Source: a virus. Taken from it: 36,690 nucleotides of DNA. The stretch spans positions 1 to 36,690 of the IMG/VR virus record IMGVR_UViG_3300044855_000259; one strand, given 5' to 3'. The translations under genes were made by a program, and so were the position numbers. The notes beneath the pieces are model-generated. The model saw nothing but the letters and a program-made list of their open reading frames with translations. It was not told where the DNA came from and searched no databases. How positions within the stretch are numbered: position 1 is the stretch's first letter; the number at the start of each line of letters is the position of its first letter. Shown here piece after piece: positions 1 through 7,440 of the stretch.

Positions 1-127
1 AAAAAGCGACCCGGTGTCAAGTCATCCTCGGCGGGACGACGCGTACCACGAACACGGTCTCGGGTCTGGATCGGAATTACCCGTTCCCCATCTCGCAGTT
101 TCAGATCAGCACCGTTCTGAACGCGAA
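1..127. repeat. Left copy of 127-bp terminal overlap (circular junction)
   Basis: These 127 bases are identical to 36564-36690. A protein frame runs without interruption through the joined ends, so the repeat is an overlap of one circular molecule. The length of 127 matches a common assembler k-mer, which argues for an assembly artefact over a biological terminal repeat. The unique circle is 36,563 bp. Confidence 0.95.
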
Positions 128-131
128 CTGA
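1..131 (+). CDS. C-terminal end of signal-peptide virion-region protein (wraps from 36164)
   Basis: This is the 3' end of the gene that starts at 36164. Reading from 36164 to 36563 and on to base 131 gives an uninterrupted 176-residue protein ending ...VLNAN with TGA at 129-131. The first complete codon here is at base 3. The stop shares one base with the ATG of the next gene at 131 (TGATG), which indicates translational coupling. The full description is under the 5' part at 36164-36690. Confidence 0.9.
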   Translation, partial: KATRCQVILGGTTRTTNTVSGLDRNYPFPISQFQISTVLNAN

Positions 132-574
132 TGGCCAACGAAGCGAAAAAAGTCTACGGCACGCAGTGGACGCTATCGTCCGGCTCGGACACTGCGATCG
201 CTTCGGCGGCCGTGGGGACGCCTGCCGGCGCGAGCAATCCGTATTCGTCGACGCAGACGGGGGACTATCCGAACCTGGAGCTGGTGTTGACCACGGGGTT
301 CGGAGCGACGCCGACAGAAAACGGCACTGTGGACGTGCACATTGTTCCGCACAACGTGGACGGCACCACGGATGCGAGGGACATTGATGCGACGTATCGT
401 CCGTACTACTTCGCGTCGTTCGTCATCGACAACACGTCGTCGTCGGCGACCTACGTCTGCTACGCATTCGATGTTCCGAAAGACGGAAAAGTGATGCTGT
501 ACAACGGCTGCGGCGCGCAGATCTCTGCGAATTACACCCTCAAGGCGCGGCCCGTTACCTTGGGCCCAGCGTAA
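131..574 (+). CDS. Hypothetical beta-rich phage protein, 147 aa
   Basis: Not recognised as a named family. I chose the ATG at 131 (MANEAKK...) because it overlaps the preceding stop by one base; the longer frame back to 14 would run over the upstream gene. The product is rich in Thr, Ser, Gly, Val and Tyr, has no membrane segment, and contains alternating hydrophobic stretches typical of all-beta virion proteins. It ends 6 bp before the fibre-like gene at 581 and lies in the block between terminase and portal, so a structural role as a decoration or fibre-base protein is plausible. That role is inference from position and composition. Confidence 0.75.
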   Translation: MANEAKKVYGTQWTLSSGSDTAIASAAVGTPAGASNPYSSTQTGDYPNLELVLTTGFGATPTENGTVDVHIVPHNVDGTTDARDIDATYRPYYFASFVIDNTSSSATYVCYAFDVPKDGKVMLYNGCGAQISANYTLKARPVTLGPA

Positions 575-580
575 CTCGGC

Positions 581-1951
581 ATGGCGATTTCCTTCGAGGT
601 CGTTCGTCGCGCGTGGTCGCGGCAGCCGCTGGCATACGCGAGGGCGCAAAGCGGTTTCCGATGGGATGTGCTGGTCAATCAAGCCGCGCCGATGGTCAAC
701 GCGGCTACCAGACAGCGCGTGACGCCAAGAGGCGCGGCGCTGTCGAGCAATGGGTTTGTCGGCCGAAACTGGTACGGCGTGAACGCGCTAGAACAGATTG
801 CCGCGCCCTTGCCGACCACGGCGACCGGGTATTCGTTGCTGTGGGTGGGGCCGATGAACGTATCCAACACCGGGACGCCGGTCTCGGTGATTCGAACGAC
901 AGGTGGCGGTGTGCGATTCGAGCCCTACACCACGCCTGGCGGTGCATACGTGACCGCAACGCACACGGGAGTCGCGTCGCTCAATGTGCCGGGCCCTTGG
1001 TCATGGGGATTCGATGCGCGGCCGTGGGTTGTGCTGGTTTCCTATGACGGCACGACGGCAACGGTGGAAGTGCGAACGCCAAATGGCGAATACGGCGTCG
1101 CGACGACGACGGCCAGCATGAGTTCCGGCACGGGCACGATTGATCTGTCGACGTCGTCCGGATCGTTCGGTGCGTACGTCGTGGGTTACGCCTGCCGGCC
1201 AATGCCGCGAGGCCTGCGGCAACGGCTGCTGAGCAATCCGTGGCTCGCGTTCGATGCGGCCGACGATCCGTTGTTCGTCGATGTTGGCGGCGGAGCGGCG
1301 ACGCTGGTGGTCGCGGATGCGCTGCAGGGGCATCTCGCCGATAGCATGACTTTGACGCAAGCGCACGTCCTTGCGCTCGCTGATGCTACCCAGGCGCACG
1401 TCGCAGATGCCGTGACGTTAACCCAGGCGCATGCCCTGGCCGTGTCGGAGGCCGTGCACGCGCACCTGGCCGACGGGGTGACGCTGACCCAGGCGCACGC
1501 CCTGGCCGTCGCCGATGCCGTGCACGCGCACGCCGCCGAACAGCCGACGCTGTCCACGGCCGGCGACCTGGTCCTCGCGGACGCGCTCCACGCGCACGCG
1601 GCGGACGGCGTGACGTTGTCCCAGGTGCATGCGCTGGCCGTGTCCGATGCCCTGCACGGTCACGCCGCGGACGGTATTGCGTTGACCGGGCTGGGTGATC
1701 TGCAGCTGTCCGACGCAGTCCATGCGCATCTTGCCGATGCGCTGTCGCTGTCGCAGGCGCACTACCTGGTCGTGTCGGACGCAGTGCATCAGCATCTGGC
1801 CGATGCATTGTCGTTGGGAATCCCTGGCGCAGGCGCCGTGAGTTCGGATCGTGTCCTGGTCGTTCGGGCCGCGGGTCGGACCTTGGTGGTGCTGCGTGCG
1901 TCGCGGGTGCTGTCTGTGGCTCCCGCGGGTCGTTCTCTCTCGGTGCACTGA
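581..1951 (+). CDS. Fibre-like protein with LamG-like head and 22-residue HxH repeats, 456 aa
   Basis: The protein has three parts. Residues 1 to about 220 are beta-rich and resemble a concanavalin/LamG-type phage module; they end in RGLRQRLLSNPWLAF, a closing motif seen in many phage fibre-like proteins. Residues 245-413 are 7.7 copies of a 22-residue repeat of the form (A/S)DAxHAHxADxxxLTQAHxL. The final ~40 residues carry short Arg-Val beta repeats (RTLVV, RVLSV, RSLSV). Six of the eight repeats hold an HxH pair. HxH motifs bind iron in T4 gp37 and in contractile-tail spikes, so a metal-stabilised trimeric fibre is a reasonable inference. It lies four genes upstream of the portal, in a cluster with a fibre-tail adaptor. 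It probably acts in receptor or surface binding. Confidence 0.75.
   Translation: MAISFEVVRRAWSRQPLAYARAQSGFRWDVLVNQAAPMVNAATRQRVTPRGAALSSNGFVGRNWYGVNALEQIAAPLPTTATGYSLLWVGPMNVSNTGTPVSVIRTTGGGVRFEPYTTPGGAYVTATHTGVASLNVPGPWSWGFDARPWVVLVSYDGTTATVEVRTPNGEYGVATTTASMSSGTGTIDLSTSSGSFGAYVVGYACRPMPRGLRQRLLSNPWLAFDAADDPLFVDVGGGAATLVVADALQGHLADSMTLTQAHVLALADATQAHVADAVTLTQAHALAVSEAVHAHLADGVTLTQAHALAVADAVHAHAAEQPTLSTAGDLVLADALHAHAADGVTLSQVHALAVSDALHGHAADGIALTGLGDLQLSDAVHAHLADALSLSQAHYLVVSDAVHQHLADALSLGIPGAGAVSSDRVLVVRAAGRTLVVLRASRVLSVAPAGRSLSVH
1313..1819 (+). repeat. 66-bp coding tandem repeat, 7.7 copies (22-aa HxH unit)
   Basis: The repeats are in frame with the 581-1951 gene. Units start at 1313, 1379, 1445, 1511, 1577, 1643 and 1709, with a partial eighth from 1775 to 1819. 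Protein conservation exceeds DNA conservation. The His pair is QGH or QAH in units 1-2, and HAH, HAH, HAH, HGH, HAH and HQH in units 3-8. A second conserved element, LTQAH or a variant, sits about ten residues later. Confidence 0.92.
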
Positions 1952-1952
1952 T

Positions 1953-2177
1953 ATGCGGATCATCATCGATTCAACGGCGCGGATCGGCCGAAACGAGTAC
2001 GTCGCCGGCGAGTTGCGCATCATGCAGTCCGACCAGGCGCAAGCCGACGCAGCCGTGTTGCTCGCCAACGGCTGGGCGCACCTCGAGGGCGCTGTGGCGA
2101 CCGACCCGGCGCCGGCCGCCCAGGTGACGCTGGACATTCACTCGGCCGCAGCTGGCCAGAAGACGACGGAGATCTGA
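1953..2177 (+). CDS. Small conserved phage protein, 74 aa
   Basis: Function unknown. The ATG at 1953 directly follows the stop of the fibre-like gene (TGA 1949-1951) and gives MRIIIDSTARIG..., whereas the longer frame would lie inside the upstream gene. The product has no signal peptide, membrane helix or Cys pair. The first ~50 residues look like a small alpha/beta domain, followed by a flexible Ala/Pro-rich tail. It sits three bases before the next gene and is probably translated with the fibre cluster; it may be a fibre chaperone or accessory protein (inference from position only). Confidence 0.7.
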   Translation: MRIIIDSTARIGRNEYVAGELRIMQSDQAQADAAVLLANGWAHLEGAVATDPAPAAQVTLDIHSAAAGQKTTEI

Positions 2178-2180
2178 TCG

Positions 2181-2549
2181 ATGGCGAAATTCGCGAACGA
2201 TGCCGTGATGGACGCCGCGTTGAACGAGGTCAAGAACAACGCGAACCTGATGATCGCCTGCAGCGCGCAGCCGACGACCCGCGCGGAAGCGGTGACGACC
2301 TACGCGCTGGCCGACGTGGCCATGTCAGGCACCGACTTCACACTGGCCAACGGTGACACGAGCGGTCGCAAAGCGACAGTCGCGGCAAAGTCGACAGTGA
2401 CGGTCGACACCTCCGGCACGGCCAACCACGTGGCGCTTGTGGACGGCAGCCGGCTCCTGTACGTCACGACGTGCACGTCGCAGGCGCTGACGTCTGGCAA
2501 TACGGTGAACTTCCCGGCCTGGGACATCGAGATCGCGGACCCGAGCTGA
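2181..2549 (+). CDS. Conserved phage protein of the fibre cluster, 122 aa
   Basis: Not assigned to a named function. The N-terminus (MAKFANDAVMDAALNEVKNN) is helical; the rest is Thr/Ser/Val-rich and predicted beta by pattern. Proteins of this general form recur in phages beside fibre-tail adaptors, which fits the gene that overlaps its stop (TGATGA at 2547). No export signal. A structural or assembly role is likely but unproven. Confidence 0.75.
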   Translation: MAKFANDAVMDAALNEVKNNANLMIACSAQPTTRAEAVTTYALADVAMSGTDFTLANGDTSGRKATVAAKSTVTVDTSGTANHVALVDGSRLLYVTTCTSQALTSGNTVNFPAWDIEIADPS

Positions 2550-2881
2550 TGACGGCTTTTCTGCGGGATGCCGCCGGGGACTACATCGTCAAGGACCCGG
2601 ATGCCGTGCTCGACTACTCGCTCGCCTGGGACGAATGGCTGGACGGGGACACGATCTCGTCGGCCTCGTGGACGGTGGCTTCCGGCCTCACGAAAGGCGC
2701 TGAGTCCATCAACTCCGGGGCGGTCACGTTGAACGGCGTGCCGCGGCCCGCATCAAGCGTGACGACGGTGTGGCTGTCCAGCGGTACGGCGGGCACGAAC
2801 TACACGGTCACCTGCCGCATCGTGACGGCGGCGGGCCGGACCGAGGACCGGTCGTTCCAGGTGAGGGTGGCGGCACGATGA
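2549..2881 (+). CDS. Phage fibre-tail adaptor-like protein, 110 aa
   Basis: The ATG at 2549 overlaps the preceding stop. The protein carries the pattern of the phage fibre-tail adaptor family: KDPDAVLDYSLAWDEWL at the N-terminus, then an Ig-like beta domain with SASWTV, TTVWLSSGTAGTNYTVTCRI and a closing RTEDRSFQVRV. The usual length is about 110-130 residues, as here. In the family's known setting it links side fibres to the virion. Its ATGA overlap with the portal gene (2878) shows that fibre and head genes share one transcript. Family assignment rests on motif recognition without a search. Confidence 0.75.
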   Translation: MTAFLRDAAGDYIVKDPDAVLDYSLAWDEWLDGDTISSASWTVASGLTKGAESINSGAVTLNGVPRPASSVTTVWLSSGTAGTNYTVTCRIVTAAGRTEDRSFQVRVAAR

Positions 2882-4269
2882 ACGTCATGCAGGCGGTGCG
2901 GCAGCGTCTCGGCCGGTTGATTGCCGGCGAGCCGTCGCCGTTCATGGACCCGAATGCCGAATGGGTGTTTCCGGGGCGACGCAACGCGAGCGGTGTGCGT
3001 CTGGAGGGCAATGCGGCGCTGAGTATCGCGGCAGTGTGGGCGTGCGTCCGGGTGATCTCGGAAGCGATGGCGGCGCTGCCGGTACACGTCGTCGAGCGGC
3101 GCGGCGATCGTCGCGACGTGGTCGAGACGCATCCGGCCGGATGGCTGCTCAGCGTGTCGCCCGACGAGGTGATGCCGGCCACGGCGTGGATCGAGGCGAT
3201 CACGGCGCACGCCCTGATGCGCGGCAACGGGTATGCGTCGATCCGGCGGCGGGAGAACGGCGAGCCCGTCAGTCTGCATCTCGAGCTGCCCGACCGTGTG
3301 CGCGTCCGCCTGGCCGAGCCGGGGGAGACGATTGGCGGCATCGTGCTGCGGGCGGGCGAAGTCGTGTATGAAGTCCAGACCGATGGCGGCGAGACGCAGC
3401 TGGTGCGCGGTGGCGACATGTTCCACTTTCGCGGGCTGGGGTACGACGGGCTGCAGGGCTACTCGGTTGTCGAGTTCGCGCGGCAGAGCATGGGCATGTC
3501 CTCGGCGTTGGAGACGTTCGGCGCGTCGTTCTTCGGCAAGGGTGCGCGTCCGGCTGGCGTGCTGGCGACCGACCAGGCGCTCAAGCCCGAGCAGGTCGAG
3601 CAGCTGCGAGATCAGTGGGAGAAGGCCCAGGGCGGGCCGCGCAACGCGCAACGGACGGCCGTGCTGGGCGGCGGCCTCAAGTGGATGGCGGTCGACGTTC
3701 CGCCGGAGGAGGCGCAATTCCTGGAGTCGCGGCGCTTTCAAGTCCTGGAGATCTGCCGCTGGTTCCGCGTGCCGCCGCACATGGTGGCCGAGCTGGAGCG
3801 GGCGACGCACAGCAACGTCGAACAGATGAGCATCGAGTTCGTCCAGTACGCGCTGCTGCCGTGGGTGCGGCGGTTCGAGACTGAGGCCGCGCTCAAGCTG
3901 CTGGGCAGGAATCAGCGGGGGCGCATGCAGATCCGGTTCAACCTGGCCGGGCTGCTGCGTGGAGACCTGAAGACACGATACGAGGCCTACGCGATCGGCC
4001 GGCAGAACGGCTGGCTGTCGCCCAACGATGTGCGGCGCCTCGAGGACCTGAACCCGATCGCCGGCGGTGACGACTACCACGTACAAGTCAACCTGACGCC
4101 GCTCGACACGCTGCGCCGGAAGGTGGAGCGGGAGATCGAGCGAGCCGACGCGCCGTCGCCGGAACCCGTCGAGCCGGACCCGGCCAACCCGGAAGACGAC
4201 GACTCGCCGGACGTGGTTGCGACCATGGCGTCGCGACTGAAACTCATCAACGGAGGGGCCGATGCCTAA
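2878..4269 (+). CDS. Portal protein, HK97 family, 463 aa
   Basis: Forms the dodecameric ring at one capsid vertex through which DNA is packaged. The start at 2878 overlaps the adaptor stop (ATGA). The pattern matches the HK97-type phage portal family (PF04860): ALSIAAVWACVRVISEAMAALPV near residues 44-66, the RGGDMFHFRG segment, GYSVVEFARQSMG, then the FLESRRFQVLEICRWFRVPPHMV stem/clip region and the ATHSNVEQMSIEFVQYALLPWV helix. The C-terminal tail is acidic and Pro-rich (SPEPVEPDPANPEDDD). It overlaps the protease gene by 8 bases. Function is secure. Confidence 0.97.
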   Translation: MNVMQAVRQRLGRLIAGEPSPFMDPNAEWVFPGRRNASGVRLEGNAALSIAAVWACVRVISEAMAALPVHVVERRGDRRDVVETHPAGWLLSVSPDEVMPATAWIEAITAHALMRGNGYASIRRRENGEPVSLHLELPDRVRVRLAEPGETIGGIVLRAGEVVYEVQTDGGETQLVRGGDMFHFRGLGYDGLQGYSVVEFARQSMGMSSALETFGASFFGKGARPAGVLATDQALKPEQVEQLRDQWEKAQGGPRNAQRTAVLGGGLKWMAVDVPPEEAQFLESRRFQVLEICRWFRVPPHMVAELERATHSNVEQMSIEFVQYALLPWVRRFETEAALKLLGRNQRGRMQIRFNLAGLLRGDLKTRYEAYAIGRQNGWLSPNDVRRLEDLNPIAGGDDYHVQVNLTPLDTLRRKVEREIERADAPSPEPVEPDPANPEDDDSPDVVATMASRLKLINGGADA

Positions 4270-4942
4270 CTTCCGGATTCGCCTGGCGGCCAAGAAGACG
4301 GCCGAGATTTTTCTATACGACGTGATCGGGCAGGACTGGTTCGGCGGCATCACGGCGAAGCAGTTTTCCGAAGAGCTGAAGGCCGCCGGCGACATCAGCA
4401 CGATCAAGCTGCGCATCAACTCGCCCGGGGGCGATGTGTTCGACGGGCTGGCGATCTATAACCAGCTCGTGCGCCATCCCGCCAAGGTCGAGGCCGACGT
4501 AGATGGGGAGGCGGCCAGCATCGCCTCGATCATCCTGATGGCGGCCAACAAGATCCGCATCGCCGACAACGCCATGGTGATGATCCACGACCCGTGGTCG
4601 TTCGCTGTCGGTAGCGCGGACGACATGCGGGAGAAGGCGGCGCTGCTCGACTCCGTGAAGACGAACCTGGTGCGCACGTACGCCGCGCGCACGGGGCAGG
4701 CCGAGGACGTGGTGAGCGAGTGGATGTCGCTCGAGACATGGATGGACGCGGCGACGGCCAAGGAGCGCGGTTTCGCGGATGTGATCACCGAGCCGCTGAG
4801 GGCTGCGGCGGTGGTGCGCGACCAGGTGCAGTGGTTCCGTCACGTGCCGCAAGCGCGGCGGCGGTCCGAGCAGGCCAGCGCTCGAGCGGCGATGGCGGGC
4901 GCAAAGATTCACGAGCTGGGGCAGCGTCTCCAGCGGCTGTAA
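4262..4942 (+). CDS. Prohead protease, ClpP-like (S14) family, 226 aa
   Basis: Cleaves scaffold and capsid N-termini during prohead maturation. It has the ClpP/crotonase fold pattern: INSPGGDVFDGLAIYNQL near residues 52-69, the nucleophile in GEAAS (Ser86) and the catalytic His in MIHDP (His109). The C-terminal ~50 residues are basic and Arg/Ala-rich (QARRRSEQASARAAMAG). Phages use either this S14 type or the unrelated U35 type; this genome has only the S14 type. It starts inside the portal gene with an 8-base overlap and is followed by a terminator-like hairpin before the capsid gene. Confidence 0.95.
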   Translation: MPNFRIRLAAKKTAEIFLYDVIGQDWFGGITAKQFSEELKAAGDISTIKLRINSPGGDVFDGLAIYNQLVRHPAKVEADVDGEAASIASIILMAANKIRIADNAMVMIHDPWSFAVGSADDMREKAALLDSVKTNLVRTYAARTGQAEDVVSEWMSLETWMDAATAKERGFADVITEPLRAAAVVRDQVQWFRHVPQARRRSEQASARAAMAGAKIHELGQRLQRL

Positions 4943-4967
4943 GGAATTTTCGCAGGTGTTCCACGGG

Positions 4968-4991
4968 ACCGGCCGCGAGCCGGTTTTTTTT
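4968..4991 (+). terminator. Intrinsic terminator between protease and capsid genes
   Basis: A 6-bp GC-rich stem (ACCGGC, loop CGCGA, GCCGGT) is followed by eight consecutive T residues (4984-4991). This is a textbook factor-independent terminator lying inside the late operon. It would lower read-through from the upstream cluster or act as an mRNA 3' boundary. The capsid gene has its own AGGAG Shine-Dalgarno site at 4999-5003. Confidence 0.8.
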
Positions 4992-5009
4992 CGACTATAG
5001 GAGTCACAA

Positions 5010-6410
5010 ATGGGTATCGAAGAACTGAAGGCCCGGCTCGCGGATCTGCACGAAACCGCGAAGGCCGTGCAGGCGAAGGCCGATATGGAAAAGCGCGATC
5101 TGTCCGACGACGAGCAAGGCCAGCTCGACGACATCTTCGCGGAGTTCGAGCGCACCGAACGTGCGATCGAGAACCTGAAGCGGCTGGCCGACCAGGACGC
5201 CAAGCTGAGCGCACCGCGTCCCCGGCCGACCGAGCCGCACCAGCCGCGCAGCGGCCCGGATGAGGATCCGCAGCCGGTCGCCCAGGCGCAGCGCGCCCGG
5301 GGCAGCGATGGTCTGCAGCACACCACGCTGCGCTCCGGTGGCGAAAAGGCCCGCTGGGGCTGGCAGACGTTCGGCGACTACGCGCGGGGCGTGCAAGCGG
5401 CCTCCGTCGGTCGCTACGTGGACGGCCGCCTGAACAACGCCGCGCTGGGCACCTACTCCGGCGAAGACTCTGGCGCGGATGGTGGGTTCGCTGTGCCTCC
5501 CGAGTGGCGCGGTCAGATCATGACCCTGGTCAACGGTGAGGACGCGTTGCTGGGCCGCACGGACAGCCAGCCGGTGTCCGGGTCGTCGATCACCTTCCCG
5601 GTGGACGAAACCACGCCTTGGCAGACGACCGGCGGCATGCAGGCGTTCTGGTCCAAGGAGGCCGCCGCGCAGTCGCAGAGCAAGACGGCCCTGCAGCCGA
5701 TTACGCTGCGGCTGGACAAGCTCACGGCGCTGATCCCGGTCACCGACGAGCTGCTGGAAGACGCGCCGGCCATGAGCAACTACGTCCCCAACAAGGCCGG
5801 GCAAAAGCTCGCCTTCAAGGTGAACGACGCGATCGTCAACGGCGACGGCGCTGGCATGCCGCTGGGTCTGGTGAACGCGCCGTGCACCGTGACGGTAAGC
5901 AAGGAATCCTCTCAGGCGGCCGACACGATCGTCGCGCAGAACATCCTGAAGATGTACTCGCGCATGCCGGCGGCCAACCGAAACCGCGCCGTGTGGCTGA
6001 TCAATCAGGACATCGAGCCGCAGCTGCTCAACCTGAACATCACGTTCCGCGACCTGGTGGGGTCGGCTGGCATTGCCGCGGGTGCTGCGGCGTACCTGCC
6101 GCCTCGTGGTCTGTCGGGCTCGCCCTACGCCACCCTCATGGGCCGTCCGATCCTGCCGACCGAAGCCTGCCCGACGTTGGGCGACAAGGGCGACATCATC
6201 TTCACGGACCTGGGCGCGTACCTGACCGCAGTCAAGGGCGGTGGATCTGGAATTCGCTCGGATGTCTCGATGCACCTCTGGTTCGACCAAGGTGCGACGG
6301 CGTTCCGATTCACGATGCGTCTCGCCGGCCGGCCCTGGCTGTCCGCGCCGATCGCACGCAAGAGCGGATCGAACACCCTGTCGACCGTGGTGGTCCTCGA
6401 GGCCCGCTGA
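5010..6410 (+). CDS. Major capsid protein, HK97 fold, with N-terminal scaffold domain, 466 aa
   Basis: Builds the icosahedral shell. Residues 1-65 are a charged coiled coil (MGIEELKARLADLHETAKA...), followed by a Pro-rich linker to about residue 100: the delta-type scaffold removed by the prohead protease in HK97-like phages. From about residue 115 the HK97 fold pattern follows: the GADGGFAVPPEWRGQIM strand/helix, ITFPVDETTPW E-loop region, LDKLTALIPVTDELLED, spine-helix region and the LMGRPILPTEACP segment near the C-terminus. A strong AGGAG lies 6 bases before the ATG. It follows the S14 protease, the usual order. Confidence 0.96.
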   Translation: MGIEELKARLADLHETAKAVQAKADMEKRDLSDDEQGQLDDIFAEFERTERAIENLKRLADQDAKLSAPRPRPTEPHQPRSGPDEDPQPVAQAQRARGSDGLQHTTLRSGGEKARWGWQTFGDYARGVQAASVGRYVDGRLNNAALGTYSGEDSGADGGFAVPPEWRGQIMTLVNGEDALLGRTDSQPVSGSSITFPVDETTPWQTTGGMQAFWSKEAAAQSQSKTALQPITLRLDKLTALIPVTDELLEDAPAMSNYVPNKAGQKLAFKVNDAIVNGDGAGMPLGLVNAPCTVTVSKESSQAADTIVAQNILKMYSRMPAANRNRAVWLINQDIEPQLLNLNITFRDLVGSAGIAAGAAAYLPPRGLSGSPYATLMGRPILPTEACPTLGDKGDIIFTDLGAYLTAVKGGGSGIRSDVSMHLWFDQGATAFRFTMRLAGRPWLSAPIARKSGSNTLSTVVVLEAR

Positions 6411-6420
6411 TTTCCTTCGT

Positions 6421-6444
6421 GAGAGGGGCCGGCAGGCCTCTCTC
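6421..6444 (+). other. Strong RNA hairpin just after the capsid gene
   Basis: Arms of ten bases (GAGAGGGGCC and GGCCTCTCTC) pair with one mismatch around a GGCA loop, starting 10 bp after the capsid stop. There is no T-run after the stem, so it is unlikely to end transcription. It may protect the capsid mRNA 3' end. Confidence 0.6.
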
Positions 6445-6466
6445 CGCCTGAACAGGAGCAAGACAA

Positions 6467-6910
6467 ATGATTGCAGGACACCTGGGCGAGATCCTCGCCG
6501 TCGTCGCGACGAGCGACCCGTCAACACATGCCAACACCGAGAAGTTTTCCGATGCCATCGATATGTCCAAGTTCGACCAGGTCATCGGCATCGCGCTGAC
6601 CGGCGACATGGCCTCGGAAACCATCGACTTCAAGGTCTACAAGTGCGACTCGGACGGATCGAACCGTACGGCGCTCAAGTCGGCCACGCAGCTGGCGGCG
6701 AATGCATCGGCCAACGACAACTCGCAGATCGTCATTGCGGTGCGTGCGTCAGATCTGAACGCCAACAGCGAGGCCGCGCGCTACATCACGTTCGGTCTGG
6801 TGACCGGCGGCGCAACCGGCGGTGTGGCGTCGATCGTGGCTCTCGGCCTCCCGGTCTACGGGATCGCCGCGTCGAACGACCTGGCCACGGTGAAGCAAAT
6901 CGTTTTCTGA
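6467..6910 (+). CDS. Small virion-type protein after capsid (possible decoration protein), 147 aa
   Basis: Function not established. AGGAG lies 7-8 bases before the ATG. No signal peptide or membrane helix. The middle (FDQVIGIALTGDMASETIDFKVYKC) and end (ASIVALGLPVYG) show alternating hydrophobic beta patterns. Genes directly after the major capsid gene commonly encode head decoration proteins or beta-rich minor capsid proteins, and strong flanking hairpins suggest a separately stabilised, abundant message. Calling it a decoration protein is inference from position. Confidence 0.8.
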   Translation: MIAGHLGEILAVVATSDPSTHANTEKFSDAIDMSKFDQVIGIALTGDMASETIDFKVYKCDSDGSNRTALKSATQLAANASANDNSQIVIAVRASDLNANSEAARYITFGLVTGGATGGVASIVALGLPVYGIAASNDLATVKQIVF

Positions 6911-6929
6911 TCGTGGTGCATTGAAGCCT

Positions 6930-6955
6930 GCGGCCTGCTCACGCGGGCCGCATTT
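6930..6955 (+). terminator. Hairpin with short T-run after 6467-6910 gene
   Basis: GCGGCCTGC and GCGGGCCGC (6930-6938 and 6943-6951) form a 9-bp stem with one G-T wobble and a TCAC loop, followed by ATTTT. The T-run is short, so this is a weak terminator or an mRNA-stabilising structure. Confidence 0.5.
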
Positions 6956-6978
6956 TCAGGGCATCGGAGGGTGACAAC

Positions 6979-7437
6979 ATGGGTGCAACGGTAGCAGGGC
7001 GCGGAGCGGATCAGGCGGCGGTCGATCCGCTCGGTCGGCTGGTGATGGTGGTGGATCGACTCGAGGCGCTGCTGGCGGGCGAGAACCAGGCGCTGGACCT
7101 GCTGGAGACGAGTGCGCCCGGGTCCTACGTTTCCGGCTCGGCTGTCACGACGGGCGTCGACATCAATCTTGGCACGCCTGGCGCGGCTGGGAACAAGCTG
7201 TTCGGCATCGGCGTGTACAACAACTCGGGATCGGCCTTCACGGGCTGTGTTCTGTACGACGGCGCGACGTTGGTCGACTGGCTGACGCTGGGCATGACGA
7301 CTTTGGCCAGTGGCAGCTATGCCACGTGGACGCCACCGGGCGGGGTGCTTGAATCCAAGAACGGCGGCTGGAAGCTGCGGATCACGTGTGCCGGCACGAT
7401 GGCGAACATCAAGTACGGCGCGGTCATCGCGGAGTAA
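6979..7437 (+). CDS. Hypothetical virion-region protein, 152 aa
   Basis: Not recognised. A GAGG element lies 8 bases before the ATG at 6979. The N-terminal ~45 residues are helical and basic/acidic (VVDRLEALLAGENQALDLLE); the rest is Gly/Thr/Val-rich and looks all-beta, with segments such as KLFGIGVYNNSGSAFTG. This helix-then-jelly-roll arrangement is seen in small phage adhesin-base or decoration proteins. It lies three bases before the beta-helix gene at 7441 and may serve as its partner (inference). Confidence 0.75.
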   Translation: MGATVAGRGADQAAVDPLGRLVMVVDRLEALLAGENQALDLLETSAPGSYVSGSAVTTGVDINLGTPGAAGNKLFGIGVYNNSGSAFTGCVLYDGATLVDWLTLGMTTLASGSYATWTPPGGVLESKNGGWKLRITCAGTMANIKYGAVIAE

Positions 7438-7440
7438 CCC

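Noticed and set aside
1-127. True direct terminal repeat of a T7-like packaging system
   Set aside because: The length equals an assembler k-mer, a gene runs through it, and the terminase set is HK97-like with an HNH protein.
1313-1819. CRISPR-like array
   Set aside because: The 66-bp units have no separate spacers and are coding repeats in one frame.
2800-4419. 539-codon open frame on the minus strand opposite the portal gene
   Set aside because: Shadow of a high-GC gene. Its product is Arg/His/Pro-rich without motifs, while the plus strand is a clear portal.
5004-6527. 507-codon minus-strand frame opposite the capsid gene
   Set aside because: Antisense shadow, low-complexity Arg/Gly/Val product. 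It would also cross the capsid ribosome site.
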